From the NCBI RefSeq assembly GCF_009742725.1, contig NZ_WPHG01000001.1:1-64000 (forward strand): DNA of 64,000 nucleotides, given 5' to 3'. Source of the stretch: Nitratireductor arenosus (GTDB lineage Bacteria > Pseudomonadota > Alphaproteobacteria > Rhizobiales > Rhizobiaceae). The notes under the pieces were generated by a model. That model saw only the letters and a list, made by a program, of their open reading frames with translations, did no database searches and was not told the DNA's origin. Made by a program: the position numbers and the translations under genes. Of the stretch, positions 23,917-33,902 are shown in pieces. Each line of letters opens with the position of its first letter. The first letter of the stretch is position 1.

Positions 23917-24909
23917 TCAGGCCGCTGAATTCTTGCGCGAGAGGCCGTCTTCCCAGGCGAGCGCGGATTCCACGATATCGTCGAGATCGTCGAAACCCGG
24001 TGCCCATTTGAGTTCCTTGCGCGCGCGCGCGGCATCGGCGATCACGCTGGCCAGATCGCCCGGACGACGGCCGGCCTCGCGGACCGGGAAATCGCGGCCG
24101 GAGATTTTCCTGGCACTTTCGATCACCTCGCGCACCGAATAACCGTGGCCGTAGCCGCAATTGGCGATCAGGCTTCCGCCGCCGGCGCGCAGGTGCTGCA
24201 GAGCGAGCCGGTGGACACGCACAAGGTCGCTGACATGGATGAAGTCGCGCACGCCGGTTCCGTCGCTGGTGTCGTAGTCGGTGCCGAAAATGTCGACATG
24301 GCTGCGCTTGCCGAGCGCGGCCTCGCAAACGACCTTGACCAGATGGGTGGCTCCCGCCGTCGACTGGCCCGCGCGGCCCTTGGGATCGGCGCCGGCGACG
24401 TTGAAATAGCGCAAGGCGGCATAGTCGAGCGGGTGCGCGACGGCAACGTCGCACAGTATCTGCTCGACCATCAGTTTCGACATGCCATAGGGCGTTTGCG
24501 GCGCGACCAGCGCGTCCTCGTCAAGCGGCTCGATGCCGCCGGCCGCATAGACCGCGGCGGTCGACGAAAAGATGAAATGGCGCACGCCGCCCTCGACGGC
24601 GCTCTCGATAAGAGCACGCGATTTGCATGTGTTGTTTTCGTAATAGGCCAGCGGTCTGGCCACCGAGTCGGGAACCACCACGGACCCGGCAAAATGGATT
24701 ATCGCGTCGATCCCGTGCGTTGCGATCACATGCCGCACAAGCCTCGAATCCGCGACATCGCCCCGGTAAAACGTCGCCTCGGGCGCAACGGCCCATTCGA
24801 AACCACTGGCCAGATTGTCGACGACCACGACATCCTCGCCGCAATCGAGCAATTCCCAGACCATATGACTGCCGATATATCCGGCTCCGCCGGTGATGAG
24901 CACCGCCAT
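23917..24909 (-). CDS. galE: UDP-glucose 4-epimerase
   Basis: 330 aa from the ATG at 24909. It interconverts UDP-glucose and UDP-galactose (SDR superfamily), providing precursors for surface polysaccharides. The NAD-binding GGAGYIGSH is at the N-terminus, the catalytic Tyr/Lys pair in PYGMSK, and GALE-specific blocks include ALRYFNVAGADP, GTDYDTSDGTGVRDFIHV and NCGYGHGYSV. Monocistronic, closed by the terminator at 23762-23795. Confidence 0.95.
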   Translation of the reverse strand: MAVLITGGAGYIGSHMVWELLDCGEDVVVVDNLASGFEWAVAPEATFYRGDVADSRLVRHVIATHGIDAIIHFAGSVVVPDSVARPLAYYENNTCKSRALIESAVEGGVRHFIFSSTAAVYAAGGIEPLDEDALVAPQTPYGMSKLMVEQILCDVAVAHPLDYAALRYFNVAGADPKGRAGQSTAGATHLVKVVCEAALGKRSHVDIFGTDYDTSDGTGVRDFIHVSDLVRVHRLALQHLRAGGGSLIANCGYGHGYSVREVIESARKISGRDFPVREAGRRPGDLASVIADAARARKELKWAPGFDDLDDIVESALAWEDGLSRKNSAA

Positions 24910-25160
24910 CGCCCTACCCCCGTTTGACACGCAGTTTTATCCGGGCAGCATCGGCAATGGCGCAGCGGCGCGCGGGCGGGCCGCCGCAAGCTGGTGAAAA
25001 TCCGCGATCCAACAATACGCCAAAACCTGAAAGCAGCGCGGTCATCGCATATCATGCGCAGCTTTGCCCTAGCGGAAGGTTAAGACGGCACCACCGAGGC
25101 GCGATACCGCCGCTGCGGCGCTCGCCGGCTCAAGGTCAAGCCTGGCCGGCGCCGGAGGCC

Positions 25161-26333
25161 CTATCGCTTGACGATCCAGTCCGCGAGCCGTGCGGCGGCC
25201 TCCTCGACATGATCGAGCCGCCGATGGAAGCACAGGCGAAAAAGTCCCTCGCCGCCGGCACCGAAGGCCACGCCCGGCGCCAGGCCGACATTGGCTTCGT
25301 CGATGATGTCGAGCGCGGCGCGGTGTGAATCCGTCACGCCGTCAATGCCGAAGAAGAGATAAAACGCACCTTCGGGCACTGCCAGTCGCACCCGCCCGGT
25401 CGCCATCAGCGCACGGCAGACCCGATCGCGGGCGCTGTGCGCGCGTTCGACCTGTTCGCCCACAAAGGCGTCGCCTTGTTCAAGCGCCGCCACCGCGCCG
25501 CGCTGCAGGAAATGCGGCACGCCGGAATTGGAGTATTGCACCAGGTTTTCGAACACCTGCTGTAATTGCGGTGGAATCCGCATCCAGCCGATCCGCCAGC
25601 CGGTCATCGCCCAGTTCTTGGAAAAACTGTTGACGAACAGGATGCGGTCGTCGGTCCCCGTCACGTCTAGGAAAGACGGAGCGCGCGCGCCGCCATAGTG
25701 GAAACGCGAATAGATCTCGTCGGCGATCAGCCACAGCCGGTTGCGGCGTGCGATGTCACGCAGATGCTCCAGCGTCGTGCGGCTGGCGGTCCAGCCGGTC
25801 GGGTTCGACGGCGAGTTGACGAATATGGCGCGAGTGCGCGGGGTGATCGCGGCCTCCAGCCGGGCAAGGTCAAGCGTCCAGCCATTGTCCGACAGGTCGA
25901 GTTCGACCGGCACGGCGCGCGCGCCGGCGATCTCGGCGGCGGCGGCGAAATTCGGCCAGGCCGGCGAGATGTAGACGACTTCGTCGCCATGGCCGGCAAC
26001 CGCCTGCAGCGCCATCAGGATGGCGTGCATGCCGCCGCCGGTGACGATGAATTCTTGGTCCGAAAACTCGGCGCCGAAATGGCGGCGATAATAGGCGGCG
26101 AGCGCGACACGCAACTCGGGAATACCGCGCTGCCAGGTATAGAAAGTATCACCGCCGCGCAGGCTGTCGACGGCGGCGTCACAGATAAAGGCAGGCGTCG
26201 CCAAGTCGCCCTCCCCGACCCAGAGCGGGATCAGACCGGCGCGGCCGCGCCCGTGGCCGATAACGGCTGTGATGCCGCTTTCAGGCGCGTGCCGCGCTTC
26301 ATCGCGCAGGTGATCCGACTGCCTGAAGGCCAA
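25161..26333 (-). CDS. class I/II PLP-dependent aminotransferase
   Basis: 390 aa. Fold-type I aminotransferase with TGGGMHAILMALQA, NSPSNPTGW, ADEIYSRFHY and the PLP-lysine motif NSFSKNWAMTGWRIGW. A C-terminal Arg for carboxylate binding (FRLCF) is present. Closest to the aspartate/aromatic aminotransferase-like group, but the amino-acid specificity cannot be read from the sequence. Not in an obvious operon. Confidence 0.9.
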   Translation of the reverse strand: MAFRQSDHLRDEARHAPESGITAVIGHGRGRAGLIPLWVGEGDLATPAFICDAAVDSLRGGDTFYTWQRGIPELRVALAAYYRRHFGAEFSDQEFIVTGGGMHAILMALQAVAGHGDEVVYISPAWPNFAAAAEIAGARAVPVELDLSDNGWTLDLARLEAAITPRTRAIFVNSPSNPTGWTASRTTLEHLRDIARRNRLWLIADEIYSRFHYGGARAPSFLDVTGTDDRILFVNSFSKNWAMTGWRIGWMRIPPQLQQVFENLVQYSNSGVPHFLQRGAVAALEQGDAFVGEQVERAHSARDRVCRALMATGRVRLAVPEGAFYLFFGIDGVTDSHRAALDIIDEANVGLAPGVAFGAGGEGLFRLCFHRRLDHVEEAAARLADWIVKR

Positions 26334-26450
26334 CTACCACTCCCGAAATTACGCCGACGGCAACCCGAGGGCGCGGCCTCTCCGCCAATCGCCAGCCGGG
26401 CGGCACCGTCGCAGGGACGCCGCCGCCCGGACAGGACCGATCAGTTCCGC

Positions 26451-26876
26451 TTACTTGCCCTTGGCCAGTAGGTCGCGGATCTCAGTGAGCAACTTCACGT
26501 CGGCCGGGGGCGCCGACGGCGGCGCGGCTTCCTTTTCGGCTTCCAGCCGACGACGCAGATTGTTGACCGCCTTGACCATCAGGAAAATGATCCAGGCAAG
26601 GATCAGGAAGTTGAGCAGCACGGTGATAAAATTGCCATAGGCGAGCACCGCGCCCTGTTCGCGTGCCGCCTCCAGCGTAGCCGCCGTGACGGTCGACGAC
26701 AGCGGCACGAAATAGTCAGAAAAATCGAAGCCGCCGAAGATCGCCCCTACGATCGGCATGATAATGTCGTCGGTCAGCGATTTCACGATCAGCGCGAACG
26801 CGCCGCCGATGATAACGCCGACGGCAAGGTCCATGACATTGCCCTTGGCGACGAATTCCTGAAATTCCTTCAGCAT
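26451..26876 (-). CDS. mscL: large-conductance mechanosensitive channel MscL
   Basis: 141 aa, normal length. The N-terminal amphipathic helix and first membrane helix ([21 protein letters not shown]) and the second membrane helix ([23 protein letters not shown]) flank a periplasmic loop. The C-terminal cytoplasmic helix ends [12 protein letters not shown]. It forms a pentameric inner-membrane pore that opens under hypo-osmotic stress. Confidence 0.97.
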   Translation of the reverse strand: MLKEFQEFVAKGNVMDLAVGVIIGGAFALIVKSLTDDIIMPIVGAIFGGFDFSDYFVPLSSTVTAATLEAAREQGAVLAYGNFITVLLNFLILAWIIFLMVKAVNNLRRRLEAEKEAAPPSAPPADVKLLTEIRDLLAKGK

Positions 26877-27098
26877 ATATGGCTCTCCTAACGCCGAATC
26901 CCCCGACAGCGCGACCGCGCCACCGAAGGGGATTATACCGGCAGGCCGAACAAAGAAAATGCCGGCGGCGGGACAAAATCAGCACCTTTGCCATCACGGC
27001 CGGGCGCTTGTGCCTCCAAAGCATCAATTGCAATTTCGCCGTCGCGATGAAACGCTGTCGGCCGTGATCGCACGACAGGGACGGGAGGTGGAACGTCG

Positions 27099-30000
27099 TT
27101 GAGCGGTTGGGTCGTCGTCATCATCGCCGTCGCCTATGTCACCATGCTGTTCGCCATCGCCAGCATAGGCGACAGGCGCGCCGCCAAACGCGACCCGATG
27201 CGCTCGCGCCCAATCATCTACGCGCTCAGCCTGGCGATTTACTGCACCTCGTGGACCTTTTTCGGCTCGGTCGGGCTGGCGAGCGAGCGCGGGTTCGAAT
27301 TCATCGCCATCTATATCGGCCCGACGCTGGTGTTCCTGTTCGGATTTCCGCTGCTGCGCCGGATCATCCGTCTATCGAAAGCCGAAAAAATCACCTCGAT
27401 CGCCGATTTCCTTTCGGCCCGCTACGGCAAGAGCTTCGCGGTCGCCGCGATCGCGACGATCATCGCGACCGTCGGGGCGGTTCCCTACATCGCGTTGCAG
27501 CTCAAGGCCATCTCGGGCTCGGTCAGCCTGATGGTCGAGCACTATAATGGCGCACCGCCCGCCATCGACCTCTTCCTCGGCGACATATCCCTGCTCGTCG
27601 CGCTGCTTCTGGCGCTGTTTGCCGTCCTGTTCGGCACACGCCATTCCGACGCGACGGAGCACCAGGACGGGCTCGTGCTCGCGGTCGCGGTCGAATCCGT
27701 GGTCAAGCTCGCCGCCTTCCTGGCGTTGGGCGCGATGGTCACCTTCGTCCTGTTCGACGGCGCCGGCGGCCTCATCGACCTGATCGCCTCCGACGCCGCG
27801 GTCAGCGCGGCGCTGGCCTATCCGACCTCGCTCGGCACGTGGTTCGTGCTGACTGGATTGAGCGCGTTCGCCATCATCATGCTGCCGCGCCAGTTCTACG
27901 TGATGATCGTGGAAAACCGCAGCGAGACCGAGCTGCGCCGGGCGAGCTGGGTCTTTCCGGCATATCTCGTGGCCATCAATCTGTTCGTGCTGCCAATCGC
28001 TTTCGCCGGATTGGCCGTCGTTGGCGAGCAGACGAGCGCGGACCTCTACGTGCTGTCGCTGCCGCTGATGAGCGGCCACGATCTGCTGGCCATGGTCGCC
28101 TTTATCGGCGGATTGTCGGCGGCCACGGCCATGGTCATCGTGGCGAGCGTGGCGCTGTCGATCATGATCTCCAACGATCTCGTCATTCCGCTGATGTTCC
28201 GTCGGCTGCTGACGCACGGGCGACGCGAACGTGAGGACTGGACGACCGTCATCCTCAACGTCCGCCGCGCGGCGATCTTCTGCATCCTTTTCGTCGCGTT
28301 CCTCTACTATCGGGAATCGACCTACAATACGCGCCTGGCCTCGATCGGACTGATGTCATTCGCCGCCATCGCCCAGTTCGCGCCGTCGTTCTTCGGCGGC
28401 CTGTTCTGGCGCGGCGCCAACGCGCGCGGCGCCCTCATCGGCATGACAGCCGGCATCGTAACCTGGTTTTACACGCTGCTCTTGCCGTCGATCGCGCCGC
28501 CCGACACCGACATCATCGTCAACGGACTGTTCGGCCTCGAGGCGCTGCGCCCGCAAGCCCTGTTCGGCGTCGAGGCCGAGCCGCTCAATCATGGCACGTT
28601 CTGGAGCCTTTTGGTCAACACGATCGGCTTCGTATTCGGCTCGCTGTCGCGGCAGGCCGTGCCGCTGGAGCGCATCCAGGCCTCGATCTTCGTGCCGCGC
28701 GACGTCAGTCCGATGCCGAGCCTGCGCCGCTTTCGAACGGCGGTTACGGTCAACAACCTGAAGGACACGATCTCACGCTATCTCGGCGTGGAACGGACCG
28801 AGCGCTCGTTCGAGAGCTTCGCCCGCTCGGAGGGCCGCCGGATTTCCGGCAACGAACAGGCCGACATGGCGCTGATCCGCTATTCCGAACAATTACTGGC
28901 GAGCGCCGTCGGCTCGTCCTCGGCCCGGCTGGTTCTGTCGCTGCTTTTCCAGCGCAACGACCCCTCGGCCAAGGACGCCTACCGTCTGCTGGACGACGCC
29001 TCCGAAGCGCTGCAGCACAATCGCGACCTGTTGCAGATCGCGCTCGACCAGATGGAGGAAGGCATCACGGTCTTCGATCTGGATTTCCGGCTGACCTGCT
29101 GGAACCGACAGTTCCGAACCCTCTTCGACCTGCCCGACGAACTCGGCCGCGTGGGCGTCTCGCTCGGACAGGTGGTCGACGCGCTCGCCAGTCGCGGCGA
29201 CATCGCCGACGGCGCGGAGGCGGACACGATCGACCGGTTGACGCGCTTCGGGAAGCCCTGGCAGATCGAACTTTTGACCAGCGGCCGCATCATCGAGGTG
29301 CGTTCGAATCCGATGCCGGATGGCGGGATCGTCGCTACCTATGCCGACATCACCCAGCGCGTGCGCGCCGACCTGGCGCTCAAGGCCGCCAACGAGACGC
29401 TGGAACAAAGGGTCGCCGACCGCACGGCGGAACTGACACGGGTCAACGAAGAACTCGCCCAGGCACAGATGCTCGCCGAGGAAGCCAATCTCGGCAAGAC
29501 AAGGTTCCTGGCCGCCGCCGGCCACGACATCCTGCAGCCGCTGAACGCGGCGCGGCTTTATTGTTCCTCGCTGATCGAGCGAACCAGCGAGGAACCCGTT
29601 TCGGCAGCGGCGGCGGCGATCGAATCCTCGCTGGAATCGGTCGAGTTCATCCTGGGCGCGGTGCTCGACATTTCACGCCTCGATGCCGGTGCCATGAAAC
29701 CGGCCGTCAGCGCCTTCCGGCTCGATGGGCTGATGCGCCAGATCGGAACCGATTTCCTGCCGCTTGCCCGCGAAAAGGGACTGGAACTGCGGATCGTGCC
29801 GTCGTCGCTGACGGTAGCCACCGATCGCAATCTTATGCGTCGCTTGTTGCAGAACCTGGTTTCCAACGCGATCAAATACACGCGCGCGGGCACCGTGCTG
29901 GTCGGCGCGCGGCGGCGCGGCGGGCTGGTCGAGATCCAGGTGCTCGACACCGGGATCGGCATCCCCGCCGATCAGCTCAATACGGTTTTCCGCGAATTCC

Positions 30001-30596
30001 ACCGCCTCGACGCCGGCGCGCGCGAAGCCCAGGGTCTCGGCCTCGGGCTATCGATTGTCGATCGGATCGCGCGCGTCCTGCGGCTGGAGATCAGGATCGG
30101 ATCGCATCATGGCCGCGGCACGGTCTTCTCGGTGATCATGCCGGTAGCGCCCGCTATTGCGGTGCGGGCACCCTCGCAGCCAACGAACGAGCCTCGCGCG
30201 GCCTATTCACTGGCCGGGCTGCGTGTCTTGTGCATCGACAATGAAAACCGCATCCTGGACGGCATGCGCCTGCTGCTTGAGGGCTGGGGATGCGATGTGG
30301 CGACGGCGACCGGCCTCGCCGCCTATCGCGGCTCCGGTGGTTCCGAGCGCGGCGCGCCGGACGTGATCCTGGCCGACTACCACCTCGACAATGACGATGG
30401 GGTGGCCGTCATCAAGGCGCTGAGAAAGCTCCACAACGAGACGATCCCGGCCATATTGCTGACCGCGGATCGCACCGGCGACGTCCGGCATGAGGCGACG
30501 GAAATCGACGTGCCCGTGCTCAACAAGCCGATCAAGCCGGCGCAATTGCGCAGCCTGTTGGCGCGCTGGCAGCGAATCAGGCCCGCGGCCGAGTAA
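27099..30596 (+). CDS. hybrid histidine kinase with sodium/solute symporter domain
   Basis: 1165 aa from a TTG at 27099, supported by GGGAGGTG at 27083-27089. Domains in order: a 12-13 helix SSF transporter-like region (about 1-520), a PAS domain (about 640-760; DQMEEGITVFDLDFRLTCWNRQF), a coiled coil, HisKA with His809 in AAGHDILQPL, HATPase (NLVSNAIKY, DTGIGI, GLGLGLSI), and a receiver with Asp1093 (VILADYHLD). This architecture is that of CrbS/MxtR- and CbrA-like kinases that sense or transport small organic acids or amino acids. It faces a LuxR-type response regulator gene 5 bp away. An acetate-type carbon signal is inference from the architecture. Confidence 0.93.
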   Translation: MSGWVVVIIAVAYVTMLFAIASIGDRRAAKRDPMRSRPIIYALSLAIYCTSWTFFGSVGLASERGFEFIAIYIGPTLVFLFGFPLLRRIIRLSKAEKITSIADFLSARYGKSFAVAAIATIIATVGAVPYIALQLKAISGSVSLMVEHYNGAPPAIDLFLGDISLLVALLLALFAVLFGTRHSDATEHQDGLVLAVAVESVVKLAAFLALGAMVTFVLFDGAGGLIDLIASDAAVSAALAYPTSLGTWFVLTGLSAFAIIMLPRQFYVMIVENRSETELRRASWVFPAYLVAINLFVLPIAFAGLAVVGEQTSADLYVLSLPLMSGHDLLAMVAFIGGLSAATAMVIVASVALSIMISNDLVIPLMFRRLLTHGRREREDWTTVILNVRRAAIFCILFVAFLYYRESTYNTRLASIGLMSFAAIAQFAPSFFGGLFWRGANARGALIGMTAGIVTWFYTLLLPSIAPPDTDIIVNGLFGLEALRPQALFGVEAEPLNHGTFWSLLVNTIGFVFGSLSRQAVPLERIQASIFVPRDVSPMPSLRRFRTAVTVNNLKDTISRYLGVERTERSFESFARSEGRRISGNEQADMALIRYSEQLLASAVGSSSARLVLSLLFQRNDPSAKDAYRLLDDASEALQHNRDLLQIALDQMEEGITVFDLDFRLTCWNRQFRTLFDLPDELGRVGVSLGQVVDALASRGDIADGAEADTIDRLTRFGKPWQIELLTSGRIIEVRSNPMPDGGIVATYADITQRVRADLALKAANETLEQRVADRTAELTRVNEELAQAQMLAEEANLGKTRFLAAAGHDILQPLNAARLYCSSLIERTSEEPVSAAAAAIESSLESVEFILGAVLDISRLDAGAMKPAVSAFRLDGLMRQIGTDFLPLAREKGLELRIVPSSLTVATDRNLMRRLLQNLVSNAIKYTRAGTVLVGARRRGGLVEIQVLDTGIGIPADQLNTVFREFHRLDAGAREAQGLGLGLSIVDRIARVLRLEIRIGSHHGRGTVFSVIMPVAPAIAVRAPSQPTNEPRAAYSLAGLRVLCIDNENRILDGMRLLLEGWGCDVATATGLAAYRGSGGSERGAPDVILADYHLDNDDGVAVIKALRKLHNETIPAILLTADRTGDVRHEATEIDVPVLNKPIKPAQLRSLLARWQRIRPAAE

Positions 30597-30601
30597 TGCG
30601 G

Positions 30602-31264
30602 CTAGCCCTCCGGCGCCAGCAGGGCGTCGGCGCCGATCCGCGAAAGCTGGATGACGGCCTGAGTGCGGCTGTCAACATCGAGCTTTTGCAGCACCGCCGA
30701 AACATGGGCCTTGATCGTTGCCTCCGACACGCCAAGCTCATAGGCGATCTGTTTGTTGAGCAGCCCGTCGGCCAGCATGTTGAGCACGCGTGCCTGCTGC
30801 GGGGTCAACGACCGCAGGCGCCGGATCAGATCGAAGATTTCCGGATCCGATTCAGGTCCCAATTCCTCCTCGCTCGGTGCCGAAACGCCGCCTTCGAGCA
30901 CCGTCGTCACCGCGTTGCGTATCTCGTCCATGCTGGCGGATTTGGAGATGAAGCCCGACGCGCCGAGCTCGATAGCCCGGCGGATGGTGTCGGTGTCGTC
31001 GCGCGCCGACACGACCACGACCGGGACGACCGAGTTGATGGCGCGTAGCGCGACCAGGCCGGACAGGCCGCTCGCCCCGGGCATCGTCAGGTCGAGCAGC
31101 AGCAGATCGACGTCGTCGCGCCCGGACACGACCGCCTTGGTTTCCGAAAACGTCCCCGCCTCGAGGATGGTGATGTCGCGGTCCATCGACAAGAGCGCCT
31201 GTTTCAGCGCGCCACGAAACAGCGGATGGTCATCCGCGACGATAAACGTAAAGCCTGAAGACAA
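30602..31264 (-). CDS. LuxR/FixJ-type response regulator
   Basis: 220 aa. Receiver domain with acidic pair DD (11-12) and phospho-acceptor Asp58 (LLLDLTMPG), and a C-terminal LuxR helix-turn-helix (LTPQQARVLNMLADGLLNKQIAYELGVSEATIKAHVS). The gene converges with the SSF-domain histidine kinase, five bases between the stops. Such kinase/regulator neighbours usually form one phosphorelay; in the CrbS/CrbR pair the regulator activates acetyl-CoA synthetase genes. That pairing here is inferred from position. Confidence 0.92.
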   Translation of the reverse strand: MSSGFTFIVADDHPLFRGALKQALLSMDRDITILEAGTFSETKAVVSGRDDVDLLLLDLTMPGASGLSGLVALRAINSVVPVVVVSARDDTDTIRRAIELGASGFISKSASMDEIRNAVTTVLEGGVSAPSEEELGPESDPEIFDLIRRLRSLTPQQARVLNMLADGLLNKQIAYELGVSEATIKAHVSAVLQKLDVDSRTQAVIQLSRIGADALLAPEG

Positions 31265-31510
31265 ATGCCCGGCCCTCCCTGTCTCCGTTTCCTTATACGA
31301 ACGGATGACGCGCCGATTATGCGGGGATGATACGGCATTTCAAGCCGCACGCACAAACCGGAGAACGAACCGTCGACCACACCCCTTGTCTGGGACGTCG
31401 AAAAACAGCCGGCGCAACGAGTTGCGAGCACCCGTCGCCCGATTGTGATTTGTGCGAGACCCGGAAAATCCGGCATCATCGGCATCGTCTCGGAGCCGCG
31501 GACCCCGCTG

Positions 31511-31930
31511 ATGGAGCCGATTCGTCAAGTCGCCATGCTGTGCATCGGCCGCGCCGTCATGTTCGGCGCGATCGCGATCGCGCTTATTATGCTGTCGTTC
31601 TCGTTCAATCCGGCGCTCGCCTTCCGCTCCGGCGCGATCACCACGATGGTCATGGCCGGCATCCTGACCTTCAAGGCCGTCGCCGCCCCGTCGCAGAATC
31701 CGAAGCGCACCGAGGTCTGGCTCAATCTCGCCGAACGGTTCCGGCCTCGAAATCCCGAGGCCAGGCTGATTTTCCTGACAATTCTGCGCGAGGTTTATGG
31801 CCGCTTCGCCCGCGCCAGCTTCCTGGTTGCGTGCGGGTTTTTCGCGGTTTCGGTAGCGCTGGTCGCTCTGGGTTTCGACATGGACCCGTTCGCCGTGGCA
31901 ACGCCGGTTATCGGGTTGGCCCGGCAGTAA
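31511..31930 (+). CDS. small inner-membrane protein, unknown function
   Basis: 139 aa from the ATG at 31511; a GTG at 31445 would add 22 residues, and no good ribosome-binding site decides between them. Three to four hydrophobic helices are visible: CIGRAVMFGAIAIALIMLSF, AITTMVMAGILTFKAVA and ASFLVACGFFAVSVALVALG. An Arg-rich cytoplasmic loop (NPKRTEVWLNLAERFRPRNPEAR) lies between them. No family recognised; similar proteins occur in other rhizobia. Confidence 0.65.
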   Translation: MEPIRQVAMLCIGRAVMFGAIAIALIMLSFSFNPALAFRSGAITTMVMAGILTFKAVAAPSQNPKRTEVWLNLAERFRPRNPEARLIFLTILREVYGRFARASFLVACGFFAVSVALVALGFDMDPFAVATPVIGLARQ

Positions 31931-32114
31931 CCGGTTCACAGGCCCCGATCATGCCGCGGCGCCCGATCGACCTTGCGCCGCCGATTGCCGCGGCATTTCC
32001 CGGACTGCAACAGAAATCCTGGCAGACGGGAGGTGAATCATCGGGTAACCCGGAACTATCCGGGCCGGCACCGTCGAACGGGGCGACCCCGCCAACGACC
32101 GAGAGGAATGCATC

Positions 32115-32981
32115 GTGGACACAAGACCGGACGCCGCGCCAATACTGGAAAACCTCGCCGAGACACATCGTTCCATCGTCAACACCTGGGAATGCGACGA
32201 GAACGCCCATCTCAACGTGCAGTTCTATTTCAAGCGCTTCGACGAGGCCGCGCGGTTCTTCGCCGCCGCGCATGGCGGCGCGCTCGACGGCGCGGCGCCG
32301 CGTGTCCGCCACGTGCGCTTTCATGCCGAGCTTCACGTCGGCGCCACCACACGCACCCTCAGCGGGACGATCGCCGACGGTCCGTTTCGCGGACATGTCG
32401 TGCATCTGCTCGAAAACCTGGAGACCGGCGCCCTGGCCGCGACCGCGCTCGATACGCCCTCCGTCACCGACGACGCTCACGCCGTACCGGCCGCGGCGGT
32501 GGCGCGTGCCCTGCCGCGCGGCGTCGAGCCGGAGCCGGCCCTGGCCATGTCGGGCGAAGCGATGCTCGCCACGGGCGGGCTGATCGCTATCCGTTCGATC
32601 GCGCTTCCCGGCGAGTGCGACGCCGCCGGTCGGCTCACCGAACAGTTTTACGTCGCCCGCTTCACCGACGCGGCGCCGCATGTGTGGGAACATGGCGGTG
32701 TGACCATCCAATGGCTCCGACAGCACAATTACGGCCGTGTCGCGCTGGAAATGAAGCTCACCCATCACGAAAGCGCCCGGGCAGGCGACGGACTGGTGCT
32801 TTATGCGCGCCCCGCGGCCTTTTCGGGCAAGACATTCATGATGCGGCACGAAATGAAACGCCTTTCCGACGGCGCGCCGCTGGTCACGGTCGAGGTAGTG
32901 GCGGTCATTCTCGACCTTGAGACACGTAAGACAGTGGCGCTTCCGGCGACCCTCGGCCCGGACGCCACGGACGGGCGTTGA
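32115..32981 (+). CDS. acyl-CoA thioesterase-like double hotdog protein
   Basis: 288 aa from a GTG at 32115 behind GAGAGGA. Two similar halves each contain the hotdog signature: WECDENAHLNVQFYFKRFDEAARFF in the first, and AAGRLTEQFYVARFTDAAPHVWE in the second. Double-hotdog proteins hydrolyse acyl-CoA thioesters or carry out related reactions. The Asp-Asn/His residues of 4HBT-type enzymes are kept in the first half (DENAHLN). Substrate unknown. Confidence 0.75.
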   Translation: MDTRPDAAPILENLAETHRSIVNTWECDENAHLNVQFYFKRFDEAARFFAAAHGGALDGAAPRVRHVRFHAELHVGATTRTLSGTIADGPFRGHVVHLLENLETGALAATALDTPSVTDDAHAVPAAAVARALPRGVEPEPALAMSGEAMLATGGLIAIRSIALPGECDAAGRLTEQFYVARFTDAAPHVWEHGGVTIQWLRQHNYGRVALEMKLTHHESARAGDGLVLYARPAAFSGKTFMMRHEMKRLSDGAPLVTVEVVAVILDLETRKTVALPATLGPDATDGR

Positions 32982-32991
32982 CGCCGCGCCG

Positions 32992-33423
32992 TCAGGTCTT
33001 CTGGGAAGTGCTGTCGTCCGGCTCGCCGCCAAGATCGCGTTCGAATTCCTTCACAATGCCCATGAAGCGGCGGAAGAAGCGCTCCATATAACCCATCGTC
33101 TTCTCGAACTCGTCCTCGCTCGGCAATCCCTCGTCGCGCGGTCGGCTCTCGAGCGCCGCCAACCGTTCCTCGATCGCCACGATCTCGTCCTGCAAACGCG
33201 CGATCTCGTCCTGCAGTGCGCGCCGGTCGTCGGCGGCCAGACGGCACACGAGCCGGCCACCCTGCCCGCTGCAATAGGACATTTCCCCGGTCTGGCGATC
33301 CATGCGCACATAACCGTCCTGGGATTTCTCGATCCAATAGCGTTCGCCGTCCTGCGCGGACGCCGTACCGCCGGCGGCCATCATCGCGCCAAGGGTGGTA
33401 GCCACCAGAAAGTTGGTCCGCAT
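32992..33423 (-). CDS. secreted coiled-coil protein, unknown function
   Basis: 143 aa from the ATG at 33423, which has a GGAGG ribosome-binding site. A signal peptide ends near ASA-QDG. The mature part has a Cys-containing segment (SYCSGQGGRLVCRLA), then a coiled coil (ALQDEIARLQDEIVAIEERLAALE) and an acidic C-terminus. Probably periplasmic. No named family recognised. Confidence 0.75.
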   Translation of the reverse strand: MRTNFLVATTLGAMMAAGGTASAQDGERYWIEKSQDGYVRMDRQTGEMSYCSGQGGRLVCRLAADDRRALQDEIARLQDEIVAIEERLAALESRPRDEGLPSEDEFEKTMGYMERFFRRFMGIVKEFERDLGGEPDDSTSQKT

Positions 33424-33554
33424 CTCGCCCTCCATGAATATGAGGACCGACACCAGCACGGCAATACGCCCGAAATGCGGTTCTTGCCCACTGCGGCGCA
33501 ATAAATTTCGGCCAGCGGCTTCCGCACGGCGCCGCACGATTCTATACGGCGTGC

Positions 33555-33902
33555 ATGAATACCATCATTTACAAGATCTGCCCGCGAGCGCTTTGGCGGG
33601 AGGCGGAGACGAACGGCCTGTTTAGGGGCGCCGCGATCGACCTTAAGGATGGTTACATCCATTTTTCGACCGCCGAACAGGTGCGCGAAACGGCGGCCAA
33701 GCATTTCGCCGGCATGGACGACCTCGTCCTGATCGCCGTCGACGCGGCCGGGCTCGGCGCGGCGTTGAAATACGAGGTCTCACGCGGCGGCGCGCTGTTT
33801 CCCCACCTCTACGCATCGCTCGACCCGGCGAGCGTGCTTTGGGTGAAACCGCTTCCGCTCGGCAGCGACGGTCGCCACGACTTTCCGGAACTCAAACCTT
33901 GA
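33555..33902 (+). CDS. DUF952 family protein
   Basis: 115 aa. IYKICPRALW, DGYIHFSTAEQVRETAAKHFAG and LKYEVSRGGALFPHLYASL are the standard DUF952 blocks; the family has a small ADP-ribosyltransferase-like fold of unknown activity. Its TGA stop overlaps the TTG start of pyrD (TTGA), so the two are translationally coupled, as in other Rhizobiales. Confidence 0.92.
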   Translation: MNTIIYKICPRALWREAETNGLFRGAAIDLKDGYIHFSTAEQVRETAAKHFAGMDDLVLIAVDAAGLGAALKYEVSRGGALFPHLYASLDPASVLWVKPLPLGSDGRHDFPELKP

